Below are positions 44,110-53,815 of a DNA stretch of 64,000 nt, piece by piece (position 1 is the stretch's first letter; every line of letters starts with the position of its first letter). The position numbers and the translations under genes are program-made. Under the pieces are notes generated by a model, which saw nothing but the letters and a program-made list of their open reading frames with translations, was not told the origin of the DNA and did no database searches. This DNA comes from Nostoc carneum NIES-2107 (GTDB taxonomy: Bacteria > Cyanobacteriota > Cyanobacteriia > Cyanobacteriales > Nostocaceae), in the NCBI GenBank assembly GCA_002368155.1, contig AP018180.1, forward strand, positions 1,632,777 through 1,696,776, given 5' to 3'.

Positions 44110-46812
44110 ATGGCTAGTCCTCTGCTGGTGACTAAGTTGCATATTCCCTTGCTGCGATCGCCTTTGGTGCAGCGCGATCGCCTGTGGGATAAATTAAATC
44201 AGGGGTTAACTAGCAGACTCATACTAATTTCGGCGGCGGCTGGCTTTGGGAAGTCAACTGTGTTGAGTGAATGGGCGCATCAAACTCAAGTTCCTGTAAG
44301 TTGGCTTTCTTTAGATGAGCAGGATAACGATCCCAGGCGCTTTTGGAAATATATTGTCGCCGCTTTACAGCAGAATATTCCGGAGATTGGCGAGGCTACG
44401 CTGGCGATGTTGCAAGCCAGCGAACCTGTGACATTTGAAGCTTTGTTAACACCTTTAATCAATGAATTAGCAGAACTGAAAACTGAATTAATTCTCGTTT
44501 TAGATGATTATCATTTGATTACCAATACTGCAATTCATCAGACAGTAACTTTTTTTCTGGAACATTTACCAACACAGATTCATTTGGCGATCGCAACTCG
44601 GGTTGATCCACCTCTACCTTTGGCTAGATGGCGTGTCCGCAACCAATTAACAGAATTACGAACAGATGATTTACGCTTCACTGATGCAGAAGCCGCAACA
44701 TTTTTGCATCAGCTCATGCCAGTACCATTAACAGAGTCACAAATAGCAACCTTGCAAATACAAACTGAAGGCTGGATTGCGGGGTTACAGCTAGCTATGC
44801 TTTCGTTGCGTAATAATACTACCATTGATGTGTTTATTAACTCTTTTGGAGGAGATAAACGCTATATCTTAGATTATTTAGTCGAAGAAGTTTTACAAAG
44901 ACAATCGCCGCCTCTGCAATTGTTCCTCTTGCGAACCTCTATTTTAGAGCAGATGTGTGGTTCGCTCTGTGAAGCCATTTTGGGGGAAGATGCAGTAAAT
45001 GGAATTGAGACTTTAGAGGAATTAGAGCGTCAAAATTTATTTGTAATTGCCCTCGATGGTAATCGCACTTGGTACCGCTATCACCATTTATTTGCAGAAT
45101 CACTGCGTCACATTTTACACCGCATCGAACCGGACTGTGTCGGGAAATATCATGATCGTGCTGCCCAATGGTACGCACAGCAGGGATATATTGCTGATGC
45201 TATTCAACAGGCTATCTCAGCAAAGGCGTTTGAGTATGCAGCCGCTTTAATTGAGCAAGAAATTCAAACCAAAGAAAACCCGCGGGTTGATGCAGTCTTC
45301 CTGCGAATTATTCTGCAAAAATTGCCTAATGAACTGACTAATAGCCGTCCTTGGTTACTTGTAGCGCAAGCCTGGGCAGCATTCACATCTTCTCAATTTG
45401 TAGATGCGATCGCAGTTATTCAAAGCCTGGAAAAATTGCTCAATCAAGGTATTGATGCCACAGAAAACAGCGATCGCCTTTGGGGTTTAGTTGTCGCACT
45501 CAAAGGAATGCAAGCCCGTCAGCAAGGAAATACGGCGGAATCAGTCGCATTTATGGAAAAAGCCTTGCAATTATTGCCGTCAGATAATTCCTGGTTGCGA
45601 TCGCTCATCTTGCTAAATCTCGGTGTTACATATTTTGTCGCTGATAATTATGAGTCTGCAAAGCAATTACTCCCAGAAATTAGCGCCATTGGCAAAGTAA
45701 GAGGTACAGCAGATCCGGCGATCGCAGGGCTTTATTTACAAGCGCAGTTTCTCGCCTTGCGGGGACAACTAGATTCAGCAACTTCCCTGTGTCAGCAAGG
45801 TTTGGAACTAGCCACAGAACGGCGTTGGTTAGCCACCTATGCCGGAGTATTGGTAGAGGTAGCATTAGCCGATTTATTCAGAGAACAAAATCAATTAGAA
45901 GTAGCCGCACAACATCTCACTCAAAGCATTGAGCGCGCCATCCAAAATCAACAGCCAGGGTTGATGATGGGCTACATTACATTGGCACGAGTACGCCTTT
46001 CCCAGGGAGACTTTCAAGCAGCATGGACAACAATTCATGCAGCCGAACGCTGTCAACCCTGGCTTTGGCCTACTATGCTTTCTGTTACAGCCTGTAAAGC
46101 AAGATTGTACTTAGCAGAAGGAAATTTAGATAGTGCGATCGCTTGGGCTGAGAAAAGTAATTTGAGTGTAGAAGGTGAGCTTTACTACAGTCCAACTGAA
46201 CAATGTCCGCGATGTTCGGCACTTGATTATTTAACTTATGCCAGAGTGCTGCTAGCTTACGGTAAACAGCACTCATCGCCATCTCATTTACAAGATGCCT
46301 TACACTTGCTCAAGCGATTATCTAAATTTGCTCAAGCAGGTGGAAGAACTACCCGCGTTATGGAAACGTTGCTATTACAGGCGTTAGTTTTCCAAGCGCA
46401 AGGAGATAAAGCGCAATCTCTCAATTTGTTAACTCAAGCCCTGAATATTCCTCGCCAAGGCAATTACATCCGTTTGTTTTTGGATGAAGGAAACCCAATG
46501 AGAGAGTTATTGCAACAGGCTGTTTCTCAAAACATTCATTCTCAGGAAGTGAATAGCTTGTTAACAGCATTTGCTCCCGTTGAGCAGCAGAAATCTGCTG
46601 CGGTTCCAGCGTTAATTGAGCCATTAACTGAGCGGGAATTAGAAATTTTGCATTATTTAGCAACTGGGATGTCAAATCAGGCGATCGCCGATCAATTATT
46701 TGTTAGCCTCGCAGCTGTAAAATGGCACGCTCGCAATATTTACGGCAAGTTGGAAGTGAACAATCGCACTCAAGCGGTAGCAAAAGCTAGAAAATTGGGG
46801 ATTTTATCTTAA
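44110..46812 (+). CDS. MalT-like LuxR-family (LAL/STAND) transcriptional activator, 900 aa
   Basis: An N-terminal NTPase with Walker A SAAAGFGKST (41-50) and Walker B LILVLDDYHLI (~134-144), a winged-helix part, TPR-like repeats from ~350 to 800 that act as ligand receptor, and a LuxR helix-turn-helix at ~835-895 (LTERELEILHYLATGMSNQA, LFVSLAAVKWHARNIYGKLE). MalT members oligomerise on ATP plus inducer, then activate promoters. The four-gene cluster starting at 47260 on the same strand is the nearest candidate regulon; the inducer is unknown. Confidence 0.92.
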   Translation: MASPLLVTKLHIPLLRSPLVQRDRLWDKLNQGLTSRLILISAAAGFGKSTVLSEWAHQTQVPVSWLSLDEQDNDPRRFWKYIVAALQQNIPEIGEATLAMLQASEPVTFEALLTPLINELAELKTELILVLDDYHLITNTAIHQTVTFFLEHLPTQIHLAIATRVDPPLPLARWRVRNQLTELRTDDLRFTDAEAATFLHQLMPVPLTESQIATLQIQTEGWIAGLQLAMLSLRNNTTIDVFINSFGGDKRYILDYLVEEVLQRQSPPLQLFLLRTSILEQMCGSLCEAILGEDAVNGIETLEELERQNLFVIALDGNRTWYRYHHLFAESLRHILHRIEPDCVGKYHDRAAQWYAQQGYIADAIQQAISAKAFEYAAALIEQEIQTKENPRVDAVFLRIILQKLPNELTNSRPWLLVAQAWAAFTSSQFVDAIAVIQSLEKLLNQGIDATENSDRLWGLVVALKGMQARQQGNTAESVAFMEKALQLLPSDNSWLRSLILLNLGVTYFVADNYESAKQLLPEISAIGKVRGTADPAIAGLYLQAQFLALRGQLDSATSLCQQGLELATERRWLATYAGVLVEVALADLFREQNQLEVAAQHLTQSIERAIQNQQPGLMMGYITLARVRLSQGDFQAAWTTIHAAERCQPWLWPTMLSVTACKARLYLAEGNLDSAIAWAEKSNLSVEGELYYSPTEQCPRCSALDYLTYARVLLAYGKQHSSPSHLQDALHLLKRLSKFAQAGGRTTRVMETLLLQALVFQAQGDKAQSLNLLTQALNIPRQGNYIRLFLDEGNPMRELLQQAVSQNIHSQEVNSLLTAFAPVEQQKSAAVPALIEPLTERELEILHYLATGMSNQAIADQLFVSLAAVKWHARNIYGKLEVNNRTQAVAKARKLGILS

Positions 46813-46825
46813 TAAATCAAGCTGT

Positions 46826-46870
46826 TGGGGAATGGGTAATTGGTAATTGCTAATTGGTAATTGGTAATGG
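46826..46870. repeat. Tandem (GGTAATT)n
   Basis: GGGTAATTGGTAATTGCTAA and similar units, 14 bases after the regulator stop codon. Confidence 0.75.
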
Positions 46871-46958
46871 AGATTTTCTCACCTCATCTCCCCAATCCCT
46901 CAGCTTGACTTAGTGATGCAATATTTATTTAGTTGGAAGTCCCTATGACCAAATACAG

Positions 46959-47149
46959 TTCATTTAAGAAAATTAATTGATAACAAAACCAAAAAACTAG
47001 TGACTCAACAAAAAACGGAACAATAATTTTGGAGGGGGTTTGGGGGACGCAACCGTCACCCAATCGGGGGTTTGGGGGAGAATCCCCCAATTCTTCTGGC
47101 TTTTTTAATAACTGACAAATCAATCGCAAATCCCTTAACCCAAGCGTAT
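46959..47149. repeat. ~190-bp interspersed element, copy C
   Basis: Near-identical to 37391-37584 along its full length, including the TTAACCCAAGCGTAT end. It sits between the regulator and the DJ-1-like gene, within their shared gap 46813-47259. Confidence 0.8.
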
Positions 47150-47259
47150 CGCCTTAATACCTATCCTTTTGGCTAGTGAAATAATTACAACACGCTTGTT
47201 AAGCTGAGGAATCTGGGGAGACTGGGGAATAACACAACTTGATTCGACCTTTGCAGTTT

Positions 47260-47874
47260 ATGGACAAGCAAATCGTTCATCTCTTTGTTTTTAATACCCT
47301 TGCTGATTGGGAAACTGGTTTTACCGTTGCAGGAATCAACAACCCGTCATCTCAAAAACATCCTGGACGCTATCGCATTCAAACCGTTGGCGTAAATGCT
47401 GAACCTGTCACAACGATTGGAGGTGTGACAATTCTCCCCGATATCACCCTTGAGGAATTGAACTCAAGCGCCATGCTGATTCTGCCAGGAGGTGAGGCAT
47501 GGGATACAGGCGGAAATACCGAAATACTAGAGCCAGCAAAAGAGTTGTTGACAGCAGGTATTCCGATTGCGGCAATTTGTGGCGCAACTGCAGGGTTAGC
47601 AAGTGCTGGCATTTTGGATGATAAACCACACACCAGCAACGCCGCAGAGTACTTACAAGCAACAAACTATCGTGGAGCAGCCTTTTATCAAAATCAACCT
47701 GTAGTGACGGCTGATAATGTCATTACTGCCAACTCAACCGCCCCACTGGAGTTTGCTTATCACATCTTTAAAAGACTTGAGCTTTACGATGAGCCAATTC
47801 TCGAAGCCTGGTATGGACTTTTTAAGACAGGTGATGCTTCTTATTATTCCACCTTAGAAAAACTGACAAGCTAA
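47260..47874 (+). CDS. DJ-1/PfpI-family protein, 204 aa
   Basis: Flavodoxin-like glutamine-amidotransferase fold: VHLFVFNTLADWETGF at the start, LILPGGEAW, and the nucleophile elbow AAICGATAGLA with C107. An A/C/H arrangement is completed by nearby YLQATNYRG and VVTADNVITANSTAPLEFA. This matches DJ-1/PfpI proteins, which include chaperones, isocyanide hydratases and glyoxalase-like enzymes. The exact activity is not predictable. First gene of a same-strand cluster after the MalT-like regulator; 18 bases to the DUF3703 gene. Confidence 0.9.
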   Translation: MDKQIVHLFVFNTLADWETGFTVAGINNPSSQKHPGRYRIQTVGVNAEPVTTIGGVTILPDITLEELNSSAMLILPGGEAWDTGGNTEILEPAKELLTAGIPIAAICGATAGLASAGILDDKPHTSNAAEYLQATNYRGAAFYQNQPVVTADNVITANSTAPLEFAYHIFKRLELYDEPILEAWYGLFKTGDASYYSTLEKLTS

Positions 47875-47892
47875 TAGCTGGAGGATAATCAG

Positions 47893-48237
47893 ATGAAAGC
47901 AATTGTATATGAACATTTCCAAGCAGAACTTCATCGAGCAAAAATAGCCATTGCAGCGCAAGATTTTGAAACCGCATGGCTAGCCCTACAACGCGCTCAC
48001 ATTCTGGGACAACAAGATGCGATCGCTCATACCATTGCCCATTGGAATATGCTGAAACTTGCCTGGAGACAGAGAGATTTTCAGGAGATTATTGGACAAT
48101 TAATATCAACACTTTCGGCATTTCCTTTAACACTTTTGTATGGCAAAAATAGATACCTCAGAGGTGGTAAAACCAATGTTAATGACTCAGAAAAAATGTC
48201 TATCCCAGAAGATATTCAACAAATCTTGAATCAGTAA
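47893..48237 (+). CDS. DUF3703 protein, 114 aa
   Basis: GGAGG lies ten bases before ATG. Contains the family's His-rich helical core: AWLALQRAHILGQQDAIAHT, then IAHWNMLKLAWRQRDFQEI, IGQL. The His/Trp spacing suggests metal or heme binding, but this is unproven. DUF3703 proteins are short helical proteins of unknown function. Co-transcribed with the DJ-1-like gene. Confidence 0.85.
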   Translation: MKAIVYEHFQAELHRAKIAIAAQDFETAWLALQRAHILGQQDAIAHTIAHWNMLKLAWRQRDFQEIIGQLISTLSAFPLTLLYGKNRYLRGGKTNVNDSEKMSIPEDIQQILNQ

Positions 48238-48491
48238 TTACGAATTACAAATAGGACTTACGCAACTGGCACACCTATCTTCTGGTATAAGAGTCAAAGG
48301 TCAAGGGTCAAGAGTCAAAAATCAAGCAAGGTTTTTGGACTTTTGACTTTTGACAGCCCCCACGCAAAAAATATGACACGCAGCTTTATCACTAATAAAA
48401 AACTATCCTTTCAACTATCCATTCGGTGAGGGGTGAATTTGAACTTCTGAGCGACTGTGAAAGTACAGTCATGCATCAAGGAGGTTTCACA

Positions 48492-49175
48492 ATGGAATGG
48501 ACGATTGGATGGTGGCAAATTTCAGTTCAACGCGTTTATCCCAGCAAAGAACAACTGTCTCAAACCTATAATCAAGCTGCTTCTTGGTGGCATCAACATC
48601 TTCAGATTTTGGGTTACAGCTATGCTTATAGAGAATTATGGCGATCGCTCAAAAACGCTAATATCCTGCCTCACAGTCAAGACAAATTAAGCATTTGTGA
48701 TTGCGGTATTGGCACAGCAGCCTTCAGTCTGGCATTCACTCAAATCATTAACCCCAAAGCCCATATCACTGGAGTAGATATTTCATCCGAGATGTTGAAC
48801 AAAGCACATCAAAAACTCTCTCAGGCAAATGTTAATCATCGAATTTGTCAGAGTGATTTAAATACTCTGCCATTTGCAGATCATAGTTTTGATGCTGTTA
48901 TTTGTGCCCACACTTTAGAACACTTGCCAAATCCAGAACAAGGATTACGAGAAATGATTAGGGTACTGCGTCCAGGCGCACCATTGATTTTGGTAGTGAC
49001 TCAGTCTGGGCTATTAGGTTGGTTAATTCAGTCGCATTGGGGAAATAGATGTTTCGACCAGGAAGAACTATCAAAACTTATATATGAAGTCGGGCTAACT
49101 CATCTGCAATTTGTACCTTTTCCCCTGGGGCTGGCTCGCTTCACCAGCATTGCTTGTATTGGCTTTAAGAGGTAA
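48492..49175 (+). CDS. Class I SAM-dependent methyltransferase, 227 aa
   Basis: The start is fixed by a perfect AAGGAGGT at 48478-48485, six bases before ATG. Motif I is ICDCGIGTAAFSLAF (Cys replaces the usual Leu-Gly), motif II GVDISSEMLNKA, and FDAVICAHTLEHLPNPEQGL is the UbiE-like core with RVLRPGAPLILVV. The N-terminus has an SWWHQHLQILGYSYAYREL segment. Substrate unknown. It is two bases upstream of the DUF1772-like membrane gene, so the two are coupled; the 254-base gap before it holds a GGTCAAG tract only. Confidence 0.85.
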   Translation: MEWTIGWWQISVQRVYPSKEQLSQTYNQAASWWHQHLQILGYSYAYRELWRSLKNANILPHSQDKLSICDCGIGTAAFSLAFTQIINPKAHITGVDISSEMLNKAHQKLSQANVNHRICQSDLNTLPFADHSFDAVICAHTLEHLPNPEQGLREMIRVLRPGAPLILVVTQSGLLGWLIQSHWGNRCFDQEELSKLIYEVGLTHLQFVPFPLGLARFTSIACIGFKR

Positions 49176-49177
49176 CA

Positions 49178-49663
49178 ATGTTTCTTAAAATTTGGCGTTT
49201 CATTACACTCATTATCGTCGCGCTATTTATGGGGTTAGAGTTTGCCCATGCTTTAGAACTGCCTCCCAAAATGCAGTACGATGGAGCGTTTTATGTGACG
49301 ATTCAAAATAGCCTTTACCGTTATTTTGGCGCGCCAGGGCCAGGGGCCTTCATTACAGTAGGTGCAGTGCTGTGTGCGATCGCACTTACAATTCTGGTAC
49401 GAAAACACCGCGTTGCTTTTTGGTGGACATTAGCAGGTACGCTTTGTTTAGCGATCGCCTTTCCCCTAATTTATTTCCTCCGAATTGAGCCTGTGAATGT
49501 TGTGATTGAACAGGCTAATGCAACCTCACTACCAACCAATTGGCAACAGCTAAGAAATCAATGGGAATATGCCCACGCCACAAACTTTATTTGCAGTTTA
49601 GCTGGCTTTAGTACATTGCTACTTTCTGTACTACTTGATGTTCCTCAAAGGACTTCTAAATAA
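49178..49663 (+). CDS. DUF1772-like membrane protein, 161 aa
   Basis: Four hydrophobic segments (FITLIIVALFMGLEFAHALE, AFITVGAVLCAIALTILV, FWWTLAGTLCLAIAFPLIYF, NFICSLAGFSTLLLSVLL) and the NQWEYAHATNF block before the last helix, as in DUF1772/anthrone-oxygenase-like proteins. The last codons (RTSK and stop) are read from a GACTTCT-type repeat, copy 3. Coupled to the methyltransferase gene. It could be a small quinol/flavin-linked membrane oxygenase or a simple anchor. Confidence 0.7.
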   Translation: MFLKIWRFITLIIVALFMGLEFAHALELPPKMQYDGAFYVTIQNSLYRYFGAPGPGAFITVGAVLCAIALTILVRKHRVAFWWTLAGTLCLAIAFPLIYFLRIEPVNVVIEQANATSLPTNWQQLRNQWEYAHATNFICSLAGFSTLLLSVLLDVPQRTSK

Positions 49664-49690
49664 AAAAATATTCTATCGCCGTGTAGCAAG
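49650..49690. repeat. GACTTCT-type repeat, copy 3
   Basis: GGACTTCTAAATAAAAAAAT, then ATTCTATCGCCGTGTAGCAA. Overlaps the stop codon of the DUF1772-like gene. Confidence 0.65.
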
Positions 49691-49850
49691 GAGAGATGAG
49701 GGAGATGAGGGGGATGAGGAAGATGAGGGAGATGAGGGGGATGAGGAAGATGAGGGAGCAGAAGAGAAATATCATTACTCATTACTCATTACTCATTACC
49801 CAATCCCCAGTACCCAGTCCCCAATCCCCAATCCCAATTTCCTCGTTCCA
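49691..49850. repeat. Tandem (GATGAGG)n, (ACTCATT)n and (CCCCAGT)n
   Basis: Several different heptamer tracts in series fill the gap to the DUF4336 gene. Reading frames through them are low-complexity and not genes. Confidence 0.8.
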
Positions 49851-49904
49851 CTAGCTCCTTCTAATGCTAAAAATTGGTAAGGAGCATCAAACGGGTAAAT
49901 AACT

Positions 49905-51104
49905 ATGAATGCACAGGGGTCGCAAACAGAAAAAATGCATCCGCGTGATTGGTCATGGCCGTTTTGGTTGACTGTACCTCTTTACCCCTACAGCAAACGG
50001 CGAACGGTTTGCACTGAAGTAGTTAAAGATACTATTTGGACATTCGACCAACTGCACGGTATTCTCTACACTATCGTGCCGATTCGGATGACTTTGGTGA
50101 AGCTGGAGGCTGGCGGTCTATTGGTTTATGCACCAGTTGCACCCACAACAGAATGTATCCGTTTAATTAACGAGTTAGTAGCCAAGCATGGTGATGTTAA
50201 ATACATTATTTTGCCTACAAGTTCAGGTTTAGAACACAAGGTTTTTGCTGGCCCCTTCGCCCGACGCTTCCCCAAAGCGCAAGTGTTTGTAGCACCGCAC
50301 CAATGGAGTTTTCCCTTAAACTTGCCTTTGAGTTGGCTAGGTTTTCCCCAAAGTCGCACCCAAGAAATCCCTGCAGACAACAGCCAAGTACCCTTTGCTG
50401 ATGAATTTGACTATGCGGTATTAGATATTAACTTAGGGCGGGGATCGTTTGGAGAAGTTGCAGTATTTCACAAGCGATCGCATACTTTATTGCTGACTGA
50501 TACCATACTCTCTGTACCAGAAGAACCACCTGCGATCGCGCAAATCGATCCCTATCCCTTATTATTTCATGCTAGAGACAATGGGCAGGAAGCGATCGTA
50601 GATACTCCAGCTAATCGCCGCAAGGGATGGCAACGCATTTCATTATTTGCCATATACTTCCGCCCCGGCGCGCTAGAAGTTGCAGGTATGAGTGAGATGT
50701 TGCGTGATTCTTTTAAAGCAGCAGAAAAGTCAAAAAAAGCTTATTTTGGTTTCTTTCCTTTCCGTTGGCGAGAAAACTGGCAACAGTCATTTGCAGCCTT
50801 GCGAGATAACGGACGGCCATTTGTCGCGCCAATTCTGCAAACCCTGATTCTTCCCCAAGGGCCAAAACAAGTCCTCGACTGGGCTGACAAAGTTGCTAGT
50901 TGGGATTTTCATCAAATTATCAGTTGTCATTTTGACTCCCCCATCAACACAACTCCCTATCAATTTCGGCAAGCATTCGCCTTTTTAGAAAAGAATCCGT
51001 CTTTTAGCCAGTCTCTACCCCCAGAAGATTTGCAATTCATCACCGGACTGGAAGCAGATTTGCTCAAACGCGGTATCGCCACCCCAGCGAAGGAGAGGGT
51101 GTGA
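49905..51104 (+). CDS. DUF4336 protein, 399 aa
   Basis: A metallo-beta-lactamase-like core without the full HxHxDH site: LEAGGLLVYAPVAPTTECIR, YIILPTSSGLEHKVFAGPFA, FPKAQVFVAPHQWSFPLNLP, LLLTDTILSVPEEPP. This fits the DUF4336 family widespread in cyanobacteria and plants, whose function is not known. Missing metal ligands suggest a binding or non-hydrolytic role. No signal peptide. Heptamer tracts lie on both sides. Confidence 0.85.
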   Translation: MNAQGSQTEKMHPRDWSWPFWLTVPLYPYSKRRTVCTEVVKDTIWTFDQLHGILYTIVPIRMTLVKLEAGGLLVYAPVAPTTECIRLINELVAKHGDVKYIILPTSSGLEHKVFAGPFARRFPKAQVFVAPHQWSFPLNLPLSWLGFPQSRTQEIPADNSQVPFADEFDYAVLDINLGRGSFGEVAVFHKRSHTLLLTDTILSVPEEPPAIAQIDPYPLLFHARDNGQEAIVDTPANRRKGWQRISLFAIYFRPGALEVAGMSEMLRDSFKAAEKSKKAYFGFFPFRWRENWQQSFAALRDNGRPFVAPILQTLILPQGPKQVLDWADKVASWDFHQIISCHFDSPINTTPYQFRQAFAFLEKNPSFSQSLPPEDLQFITGLEADLLKRGIATPAKERV

Positions 51105-51164
51105 GGGAGTGGGGATTGGGGATTGGGGATTGGGGATTGGGGATTGGGGATTGGGGATTGGGGA
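51105..51164. repeat. Tandem (GGGGATT)n
   Basis: Eight nearly perfect GGGGATT units beginning at the DUF4336 stop codon. Confidence 0.9.
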
Positions 51165-51168
51165 AAAG

Positions 51169-51294
51169 CAATACTTGTCGGTTAAGGGGGAAAAGGTTAA
51201 GGGGAAAGGGGCAAGAAAAGACCTTTAACCCTTACCCTTTCACCTTTTCCCCCAACCAAATTAAGAGTTGACAATCCTTAACCGAGCAGTATTG
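51169..51294. repeat. 126-bp interspersed element, copy 3
   Basis: CAATACTTGTCGGTTAAGGG...CCTTAACCGAGCAGTATTG; exactly the same length as the copies at 9456 and 34229. Follows the tandem GGGGATT tract by a few bases. Confidence 0.75.
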
Positions 51295-51349
51295 AGGGGG
51301 AAAGGGAAAAGGCGAATAACTTTTAACTCCTGACTTTTGGCTCTTGTAC

Positions 51350-51369
51350 AGACGCGATTCATCGCGTCT
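51350..51369. repeat. AGACGCGAT palindrome, copy 2
   Basis: AGACGCGATTCATCGCGTCT as at 12873-12892. It lies seven bases past the exoprotein stop codon and may end that transcript. Confidence 0.6.
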
Positions 51370-51376
51370 CTCCAAC

Positions 51377-53815
51377 TCAATGAACACAGCTAGTTTGCTT
51401 CTGCCAAGAACTATAGGGGGTAACATTGGCTGTATTCGCTGTGAGAATTACCTCGCCTTTGGGGTTAATTGCCCAGCCTGTAGCTTCGACAATTTTTGCG
51501 GGTGCAGATTTAGGATAATTTTGGCTCACAGTTGCGCCAGTAGCGGTGTCAGCAACTTTATCAACAGAAATCCAATCTGCTAGCACAGCATCACTATTCA
51601 GGGTTTCTGTGGGGCTGGAAGGGATACCACCACGGCCAGTCACAGTAAAGCTGCTTTGATTATTGCCTGCAATTACTCGACAAGTTTGATCGAGTGTGAG
51701 TTTTACTGGTTGAGTGGGCAAGTTTACTAAGCCCTTATTGGGGTCAATACCAGGTGTGTCTATATTAACTATGCCGCTTAAATTGGGGTTGCTCTGGGAA
51801 ATGGCTGTGATGTCGTTACTTAGTAGCAGTTGGGGGTTAAGTTTTGTTGGGTCGTTGGTGTTGAGTAACCTGACTAAATCCTCCCGGCTTAACTGTTCTA
51901 TCCCAAAAATGCCAAAAGCGTTGATTTGAACTTTACCACCAGAGCCAGTAAATGCATTGGCTGTGATATCGCTATTTTCTTCAGGAACACCAACAATAAA
52001 GCCATTAGGGGTATTAACTGTGATATTGCCACCATTACCACCGCCACCAGTTGTCCCTGCTGTGGTAGAAATTTGACTATTATTGCGTAACAAAAGTAAG
52101 TTCTGGACTTGCAGAATTAAGTCTCCACCATTACCAGATACTGTTTCCGCAACTATTTTGCCTTGTCTATCCAAACGAACTTCACGGGCATTAACTGCTA
52201 ATTGTCCAGCATTACCGGAACCTAAGGCTTCTACAGTTGCTCTCGCCCGATCCCGTACAATCAACTTGTCTGTAGTTACAAACAATGAACCCGCATCGCC
52301 CCTACCACGACCGCGCGCAAATAAGCCGCTGGGGTCTTTATCAACTGGCGTTGTACCACTTAGTTCGATTAACTCAGAAGCGCGTACTGTTAAATTGCCA
52401 CCTTTACCCTGACTATTTGTACCAGTACCAGCTGATACCACTCCTCCAGTTTGGGTAATTAATTGCCTAGTATCAATGATTAAAGCACCTGCGGTTCCTA
52501 AATCGAGAGTTTGAGTAAATAAGCCGCTAGGATAATCTAAAAAAGAAGCACCCCTAACTTCAATCGAATCAGTAGTTACTTGTAAGATTCCGCCATTACC
52601 TCTACCTTGCCAAGCAGTAGTTGCAATGTTTGCACCACCTTCAACAATTAATTTTCCGGTTTCTATAGTTAAAGGCCCAGCTACGCCATCTCCAAAAGTT
52701 TGAGTAAACAAACCAGTGGGGAAACCCTCAAAACGCTTACCTTGGGCAATAGTACCGCTAACTTGCACAAAGTCGGTAGCTTTAATCGTTAGACTTCCAC
52801 CTGCACCTGTGGAACCTTCAGTAGTAGCAGCTTTGATTTGTGAACCATCTTGCAGAATTAACTGTTCTGCTTGCACAGAGATACCTCGACCATTTTCGCT
52901 ACCTGTTGTTTCTGCTTGGATGATAGAACCATCGCTCATTTGAATTTGCTTACCCTGCAACTGGATATAACCACTACCTGGCCCATCAGCTAAGACGACA
53001 GCCAGATTGTTCAATGAAATATCTGCAGGGGTGACGTTACTAGGAAAGCTTAAAGCTTGAGTGTTGCTATCCAGGTTAATTCCTACTGTTCCACTTCCTA
53101 ATAGTCCGCCGACGGCGATTTGTCCGCTAAGGGATTGGAGTGTTCTGCGAGTGTCTACTAATGTACCGTTACCGCTGAGGTTAATATTGCCACCGACTAA
53201 GGCTAAAGTTTTACCTGTAGGAACTTCTAGCGCGCCGAAGTGATTGATATCTTTCCCAGGTTGATCGAATTGCAAACCAATGGGTGTACTGATTGTCAGT
53301 AAAGGTTTTGTTTGGGGAGCAGTGGCACTAAAAACACTACCATCGGCAAAGTTGATACTGCTAGCTGTACTTGCCACAAATGAACCACCTACATTTAGGG
53401 TGGCATTTGCACCAAAAAAGATGCCATTGGGATTAATTAAAAATAAGTTGGCGTTAGAACCAGCAGTAGCTAGCCTACCTAAAATTTCTGAGCGATTATT
53501 ACCTGTAACGCGCACTAAAATATTTTGTAGATTAGCGCTAGGGCTTAAAAAAACTGCTGAACGTCCTTCGCTAATGTTAAATTCTAAAAAACTGTGAAAT
53601 AGATTATTACCACGAGTCGCTCCGCCTGCGATCGCTTCCGTAGCATTACCTTGGTAGTTTTGTATAACTTGAGAACTTTCATTGCCTAGTAGGTTATCAG
53701 GAGCGATCGCACTTTGGGCGAATACAGCATTCGTCATCGCCAAGCTAATGCCAAAGGTGAATTCGCCAACTCTTACTAAACCCAATTGCCAAAAACAATT
53801 TTTGCTACTTTGAGC
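51377..53815 (-). CDS. Filamentous-haemagglutinin-type exoprotein (two-partner secretion), 812 aa
   Basis: From MAQSSKN, a signal segment (FTFGISLAMTNAVFAQS) leads into the TPS/haemagglutination-activity domain (NLFHSFLEFNISEGRSAVFL, NLFLINPNGIFFGANA). A long beta-helix follows, with many GGNL/GGSL-type turns (GNGGILQVTTDSIEVRG), and a C-terminal GQ-rich end (LDQTCRVIAGNNQSSF). Such proteins are exported by an outer-membrane TpsB partner and act as adhesins or surface fibres. No TpsB gene is present in the window. The frame stays open to 53950, but those extra 45 residues precede the signal and are unlikely to be used. Confidence 0.9.
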   Translation of the reverse strand, partial: AQSSKNCFWQLGLVRVGEFTFGISLAMTNAVFAQSAIAPDNLLGNESSQVIQNYQGNATEAIAGGATRGNNLFHSFLEFNISEGRSAVFLSPSANLQNILVRVTGNNRSEILGRLATAGSNANLFLINPNGIFFGANATLNVGGSFVASTASSINFADGSVFSATAPQTKPLLTISTPIGLQFDQPGKDINHFGALEVPTGKTLALVGGNINLSGNGTLVDTRRTLQSLSGQIAVGGLLGSGTVGINLDSNTQALSFPSNVTPADISLNNLAVVLADGPGSGYIQLQGKQIQMSDGSIIQAETTGSENGRGISVQAEQLILQDGSQIKAATTEGSTGAGGSLTIKATDFVQVSGTIAQGKRFEGFPTGLFTQTFGDGVAGPLTIETGKLIVEGGANIATTAWQGRGNGGILQVTTDSIEVRGASFLDYPSGLFTQTLDLGTAGALIIDTRQLITQTGGVVSAGTGTNSQGKGGNLTVRASELIELSGTTPVDKDPSGLFARGRGRGDAGSLFVTTDKLIVRDRARATVEALGSGNAGQLAVNAREVRLDRQGKIVAETVSGNGGDLILQVQNLLLLRNNSQISTTAGTTGGGGNGGNITVNTPNGFIVGVPEENSDITANAFTGSGGKVQINAFGIFGIEQLSREDLVRLLNTNDPTKLNPQLLLSNDITAISQSNPNLSGIVNIDTPGIDPNKGLVNLPTQPVKLTLDQTCRVIAGNNQSSFTVTGRGGIPSSPTETLNSDAVLADWISVDKVADTATGATVSQNYPKSAPAKIVEATGWAINPKGEVILTANTANVTPYSSWQKQTSCVH

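Noticed and set aside
49635-49880. Acidic repeat protein (RRDEGDEGDEE)
   Set aside because: Reads (GATGAGG)n tract directly; overlaps the end of the DUF1772-like gene.
52083-53597. Plus-strand frames opposite the exoprotein
   Set aside because: Shadows of the beta-helix repeats.
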